Below, one piece after another: positions 60,689 through 64,000 of a DNA stretch of 64,000 nt (within the stretch, counting starts at the first letter, position 1; the number at the start of each line of letters is the position of its first letter). The position numbers and the translations under genes were made by a program. The stretch is from contig JAGCYI010000230.1 of assembly GCA_017960885.1 (NCBI GenBank), positions 17,404-81,403 of the forward strand. Reading direction: 5' to 3'. The notes under the pieces are model-generated. The model ran no database searches and had not been told where the DNA came from. It was given only the letters and a program-made list of their open reading frames with translations. This DNA is from Bacteroidales bacterium (GTDB lineage: Bacteria > Bacteroidota > Bacteroidia > Bacteroidales > UBA3824).

Positions 60689-61561
60689 TTATTCAACCAT
60701 AATCACTAAGAACTTGCTGCGCTCCCAGAATGCGTTGGCATCCTTGATAGCGATTTTGCTGATGTTGTTGCCGCTCTTAACCTCTTCGTAACTGCCAGCG
60801 GGGTGAGTAGAGAGGATGCGGATGCTCTTGGTGTTGATCGGAATTTCGTCGATTGAGCGCATATCCACTTTGGTGAAGTACTCGCGGTCGAAACTGTCGC
60901 CAATTTTCAAACCTTTGAACAAGCCTTCGCGAGAGATCACGTTGCGGTTCATCAACTCTTTCTTGGTGCCGATTACGTAGTAAACAGTGTTGAGAGCGAG
61001 GTCCTGAGCCGAAATGATTTCAGATTTTTCTGCGCTTGCCTCTTGCTCTGCCTGCAATGTGCTGTCTAACTGAGCCACCTGAGTGTTGAGTTGTTCAACG
61101 TCGAAATTAAGTTTTGCAAGTTTGTCTTTCAAATCAGTAATTTCGTTGTCTTTCTCGGTAACTTGCTGAGTAAGAAGTTGGATGGTTTTAGCCATCTCTT
61201 TGTTTTTAACGCCGTCTTTCTGCATTTTTTTGTTGAGGTCGGCGATGGTCTGCTTGTTTTTAAGCAAGAGGTCGTAGATGCTGAGAATGTCCTCGTTGAT
61301 AGCGTCGGCCTGCGAACTTGTGAGTTCCTGACCGTCACCTGTGCGAACGGTGATAATCTGTTCTTTCTCCTTGATTTGTTTGAGGTTATCCTGAATTTGG
61401 TTGAATGCGGCGAAATACTCGTCGATTTGGATGCCTCCTGTGGTGGCTACGCTACGAAGACTGTCGTTCTGTGCGCGAAGGCGCTCGATTTCTCCCGAGT
61501 TGCACGAGAAGAATGTAGAAGCGGCTGCAAATGCCGTTGCTAATAGAATTAGTTTTTTCAT
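60689..61561 (-). CDS. Coiled-coil lipoprotein
   Basis: 290 residues. Lipobox STFFSC near residues 15-20, then a short unit (IERLRAQNDSLRSVA) and a long coiled coil (about 95-190) with heptad-like Leu/Ile spacing (IQLLTQQVTEKDNEITDLKD). The C-terminal 90 residues form a beta-rich domain (YYVIGTKKELMNRNVISREG, and the end FWERSKFLVIMVE) found in a Bacteroidetes-specific group; no role known. It should be attached to the outer or inner membrane, facing the periplasm. Two -7 elements lie upstream in tandem (61599-61614). Confidence 0.8.
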   Translation of the reverse strand: MKKLILLATAFAAASTFFSCNSGEIERLRAQNDSLRSVATTGGIQIDEYFAAFNQIQDNLKQIKEKEQIITVRTGDGQELTSSQADAINEDILSIYDLLLKNKQTIADLNKKMQKDGVKNKEMAKTIQLLTQQVTEKDNEITDLKDKLAKLNFDVEQLNTQVAQLDSTLQAEQEASAEKSEIISAQDLALNTVYYVIGTKKELMNRNVISREGLFKGLKIGDSFDREYFTKVDMRSIDEIPINTKSIRILSTHPAGSYEEVKSGNNISKIAIKDANAFWERSKFLVIMVE

Positions 61562-61598
61562 ATTACATAAAATTAAAATTATCGTTTTTAAAAACAGC

Positions 61599-61614
61599 CA
61601 AAATTACAAATTTA
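61599..61614 (-). promoter_or_regulatory. Tandem -7 elements (coiled-coil lipoprotein)
   Basis: On the minus strand TAAATTTG (61607-61614) followed directly by TAATTTTG (61599-61606); both match TAnnTTTG, so two staggered transcript starts are possible. Confidence 0.5.
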
Positions 61615-61648
61615 TTTTCTTACACCACCATTTTTTTTATTAAAAATG

Positions 61649-61656
61649 TATCTTTG
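61649..61656 (+). promoter_or_regulatory. Bacteroidetes -7 promoter element (M28 peptidase)
   Basis: TATCTTTG, 22 bp before the ATG at 61679. Confidence 0.55.
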
Positions 61657-61678
61657 TAACCTATTATATACATAAAAT

Positions 61679-62806
61679 ATGTTAAAGAAACTTTTTATTC
61701 TGCTTTTTTTAGTCGCGATTTATGCCCCTCTGACGGCTCAGAACGAGGATTATGCACGAAAAATTCTCAAAACATTGTGCAGCCCCGAATTTCACGGTCG
61801 TGGATATGCCTTCGGCGGCGATTCGTTGGCGGCTGAATATTTGTGCGAGGAGTTTAAGTTGCTCGGTATCAAGCCTATAATGCAGCCGTTTGCGCTCACT
61901 GCCAATGTTTTTGACAAAGACGCATATATCGTGGCAGGCAAGGATACTTTAAAAGCGGGAAGAGATTTTGTGGTATATCCGGCAAACCAATCGGTGAATT
62001 GTAATATCAAATTTTCAAAGGATTTTCGTAAAAGCGACAGTATGCAAGTGGCTGATATAACGCTGTTTGCAGTTGACAAACTTCCTCCTCAGGGCATAGC
62101 CGACCATCAAAACAAGAGTGCAAAGTTTTATGTAAGCAAAGCCTTGATTCACAATAAAAAACGTGCGTCGATTCATCTTGATGCACAACTAAAACACGGA
62201 TACATCACACATAATATTATAGGTATCATTCCCGGCGAAACTGATACATTTAAGGTGATAACCGGCCATTACGACCACGTGGGCACTCTCGGACGCGATG
62301 CCTATTTCCCCGGCGCTCACGACAACGCATCGGGAACGGCTATGGTTATGGACCTTGCACGTGAGTTCGCCAATATGTCGCCACAGCATTATTCGCTTGC
62401 CTTTATACTTTTTAGCGGCGAGGAACTTGGTTTGTTTGGTAGTTATTATTACACCCGAAACCCGTATTTCCCTTTGTCTAAAATCAAGACACTCATCAAC
62501 TTAGATATGCTTGGCAGTGGCGATGAGGGCATTATGGTGGTTAACGGTTCGGTGCTGAAAGATGAGTTTGATTTTCTTGTAAATATCAATAATACAAATA
62601 ATTACGTACCCATAATTCAAAGTAGGGGAGAGGCTGCCAACAGCGACCACTATTTTTTTTATAAGAAAGGCGTAAAAAGTTTGTATATTTACACCCTCGG
62701 AACGTACAAGGAGTACCACAATATTTACGACCGTGCCGAGATTATTCCGATGCCCGCTTACAACGGCATTTTTAACCTTGTAAAAGACTTTGTAACAGAT
62801 TTTTAA
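61679..62806 (+). CDS. Exported M28 family metallopeptidase
   Basis: 375 residues with a signal peptide (KKLFILLFLVAIYAPLTA, then QNE). Zinc-site residues are visible in order: VITGHYDHVG (His), PGAHDNASGTAMVMDLAREF (Asp), FSGEELGLFGSYYY (Glu-Glu), LINLDMLGSGD (Asp) and NSDHYFFYKKG (His). It is a periplasmic or outer-membrane-associated aminopeptidase. It contains a PA-like insert around 80-170. It is followed by rsmI after 1 bp, an odd functional pairing. Confidence 0.92.
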   Translation: MLKKLFILLFLVAIYAPLTAQNEDYARKILKTLCSPEFHGRGYAFGGDSLAAEYLCEEFKLLGIKPIMQPFALTANVFDKDAYIVAGKDTLKAGRDFVVYPANQSVNCNIKFSKDFRKSDSMQVADITLFAVDKLPPQGIADHQNKSAKFYVSKALIHNKKRASIHLDAQLKHGYITHNIIGIIPGETDTFKVITGHYDHVGTLGRDAYFPGAHDNASGTAMVMDLAREFANMSPQHYSLAFILFSGEELGLFGSYYYTRNPYFPLSKIKTLINLDMLGSGDEGIMVVNGSVLKDEFDFLVNINNTNNYVPIIQSRGEAANSDHYFFYKKGVKSLYIYTLGTYKEYHNIYDRAEIIPMPAYNGIFNLVKDFVTDF

Positions 62807-62807
62807 T

Positions 62808-63503
62808 ATGGCAAAACTTTATATCGTACCCACTCCCGTAGGCAATTTGGAGGATATGACTTTCCGCGCTATCCGCATTCTCAAAGAGGCGGATCTGATT
62901 CTCTGTGAGGACACTCGCACAAGCGCAGGACTTTTGAAGCATTTTGAGATTACCACCCGCACGGCAAGTCACCACAAGTTTAACGAACACGAAACCTGTC
63001 AGCGTTATGCGCAACAGATTTACGGCGGTATGAATATCGCGCTGATTTCCGACGCCGGCACACCCGCAATTTCCGACCCGGGCTTTATGCTTGTGCGAGA
63101 ATGCATTAACCTCGGCGTAGATGTGGAATGTCTGCCCGGAGCAACGGCTTTTGTGCCTGCCCTTGTGGATTCGGGTTTCGGCTGCGAGAGTTTCCTTTTT
63201 GCGGGTTTCCTTCCGCAGAAAAAGGGACGAATGAAAAAACTTACCTATTGGGCATCGCTCAATATTACAATTATTTTGTACGAGTCACCTTATCGAATAC
63301 TTAAACTCTTGGAAGAGATAAAGAAATACTTTGGTGAAAACCGAATGGTATCAATATCGCGCGAAATTTCAAAGGTTTACGAAGAAACTCTCCGCGGCAC
63401 TCCCGATGAACTTATCGCCGCTTTCAACACCAAGCCTCCCAAGGGCGAGTTTGTGGTAATTATCGACAAGGAATCTTCCGACGAAACCGACGACGAAGAA
63501 TGA
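62808..63503 (+). CDS. rsmI: 16S rRNA (cytidine1402-2'-O)-methyltransferase
   Basis: 231 residues, tetrapyrrole-methylase fold. It methylates the ribose of C1402 in 16S rRNA. Motifs: YIVPTPVGNLEDMTFRAIRIL at 4-24 (split here as YIVPTPVGN and LEDMTFRAI), LCEDTRTSAGLLKHF near 31, and ALISDAGTPAISDPGFMLV near 78. Length is typical. It ends in an acidic tail (DKESSDETDDEE). It overlaps the downstream gene by 4 bp (ATGA). Confidence 0.96.
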   Translation: MAKLYIVPTPVGNLEDMTFRAIRILKEADLILCEDTRTSAGLLKHFEITTRTASHHKFNEHETCQRYAQQIYGGMNIALISDAGTPAISDPGFMLVRECINLGVDVECLPGATAFVPALVDSGFGCESFLFAGFLPQKKGRMKKLTYWASLNITIILYESPYRILKLLEEIKKYFGENRMVSISREISKVYEETLRGTPDELIAAFNTKPPKGEFVVIIDKESSDETDDEE

Positions 63504-64000
63504 AACACTTTATATTATTAGCATTTTTTCTCACAATGAGCATATTTTCAACGGCACAAAACGCCTTTCAGTCATATAAAAACCTTTCGCAGCCCGAGCG
63601 CAAATGGGTTCGTCAGCATCCTTTGGCCGCTCTGCGCACCTACAAACTGTCGCAAATGGCAGCCGCCGAAGCGCAGACCCTCGTCAACGACCCTGAATTC
63701 GACGGCGACGGTTCGGGAGGAATGGTAGATGCATTCCGTCACACTCTTTGGATGGCACTCACTGCCCAAAAAATTGGAAAATCAAAAGCCCTTGCCCTTG
63801 GCCGTGCACACGAAGAAAAATCGAAACTCTATTTTGAATCGTGCGACCCCTCCACACCAAACCTCCCCGACAGCATCGACTCCGAAATGGATTTTATCAA
63901 CAACCAAAAAGGCGCAGACATCGGCATCAAGCACCGCAAAGCCACCTACGCCGAATTGGTTCAGATAGTCCGCACCACCGTAGTCACCGGTCAGTGCTAC
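63500..64000 (+). CDS. Exported DUF6973-like protein, 3' end beyond window
   Basis: 167 codons visible, open to the right edge. Signal peptide (KHFILLAFFLTMSIFSTA, then QNA). The region WVRQHPLAALRTYKLSQMAA followed by DGDGSGGMVDAFRHTLWMAL and ALGRAHEEKS matches the helical DUF6973 pattern (HP, then GxxDAFRH, then AHE), whose conserved Asp, His and Glu suggest a metal-dependent or phospholipase-like site (inference). The start codon overlaps the rsmI stop (ATGA). Confidence 0.8.
   Translation, partial: MKHFILLAFFLTMSIFSTAQNAFQSYKNLSQPERKWVRQHPLAALRTYKLSQMAAAEAQTLVNDPEFDGDGSGGMVDAFRHTLWMALTAQKIGKSKALALGRAHEEKSKLYFESCDPSTPNLPDSIDSEMDFINNQKGADIGIKHRKATYAELVQIVRTTVVTGQCY

Overview
The window looks like a chromosome segment from an uncultured or poorly characterised member of the Bacteroidales (Bacteroidetes). 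Evidence seen directly: many transcription units start just downstream of the Bacteroidetes -7 element TAnnTTTG, in several cases with a TTTG at -33; leaders are A-rich and lack strong Shine-Dalgarno sequences; and many genes belong to families typical of the phylum (DUF3098, DUF3078, SPOR proteins with CCDC81-type HU domains, Ig-like lipoproteins, exosortase with a PID-CTERM-like substrate, futalosine hydrolase). Nothing points to a phage, plasmid, IS element or CRISPR array. Species cannot be named from the sequence.

Layout. 1-3.4 kb (minus): an aroB-led operon whose downstream genes encode small membrane or exported proteins, including a YidD domain fused behind a signal peptide and a 200-residue domain. 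3.5-5.9 kb (plus): metK behind a SAM-II type riboswitch, then a two-gene cassette of a tiny sortable protein and an exosortase. 5.8-9.7 kb (minus): accA, dnaB and an 'asparagine synthetase B-like' exported protein. 10-14.4 kb (minus): radA and a 991-residue Ig-like lipoprotein. 14.5-19.4 kb: an orphan protein, a LolC/E-FtsX permease, a methyltransferase, rbfA and a strongly Lys/Glu-rich exported protein. 19.4-27.7 kb: a degenerate Rieske-like lipoprotein, a THUMP RNA methyltransferase, dxr, an M23 peptidase, GDP-fucose synthesis (gmd, fcl), ftsX and fabG. 27.9-32.6 kb: hom, two paralogous GYF/CD225 membrane proteins, a DUF2752 protein, pncB and a DUF805 protein. 32.7-35.8 kb: rplM-rpsI-rpsB-tsf. 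35.8-47.3 kb (minus): an exported C1 peptidase, DUF3098, and a polyene/fatty-acid-like biosynthetic cluster in two operons (ACP, two dehydratases, thioesterase and FAD oxidoreductase; then FAD oxidoreductase, acyltransferase and ketosynthase). These operons are separated by an independently transcribed CotH-family surface protein gene. 47.4-54.5 kb: SPOR protein, galE, DUF3078 protein, initiator tRNA, bifunctional nuclease, rplU-rpmA, serS. 54.6-64 kb: PfkB kinase, a sensor-type SpoIIE phosphatase, mqnB, folE, a YjjG-type nucleotidase, a coiled-coil lipoprotein, an M28 peptidase, rsmI and the start of a DUF6973-like protein.

Most of the window is core metabolism and translation. Accessory or less explained parts are the exosortase/mini-substrate pair, the exported YidD fusion, the GYF/CD225 cassette, the split biosynthetic cluster with the CotH gene, and RNA-level signals: the SAM-II element, a structured leader motif shared by the rpsB and rplU transcripts, two sites where promoters face each other, and a decamer inverted array behind tsf.
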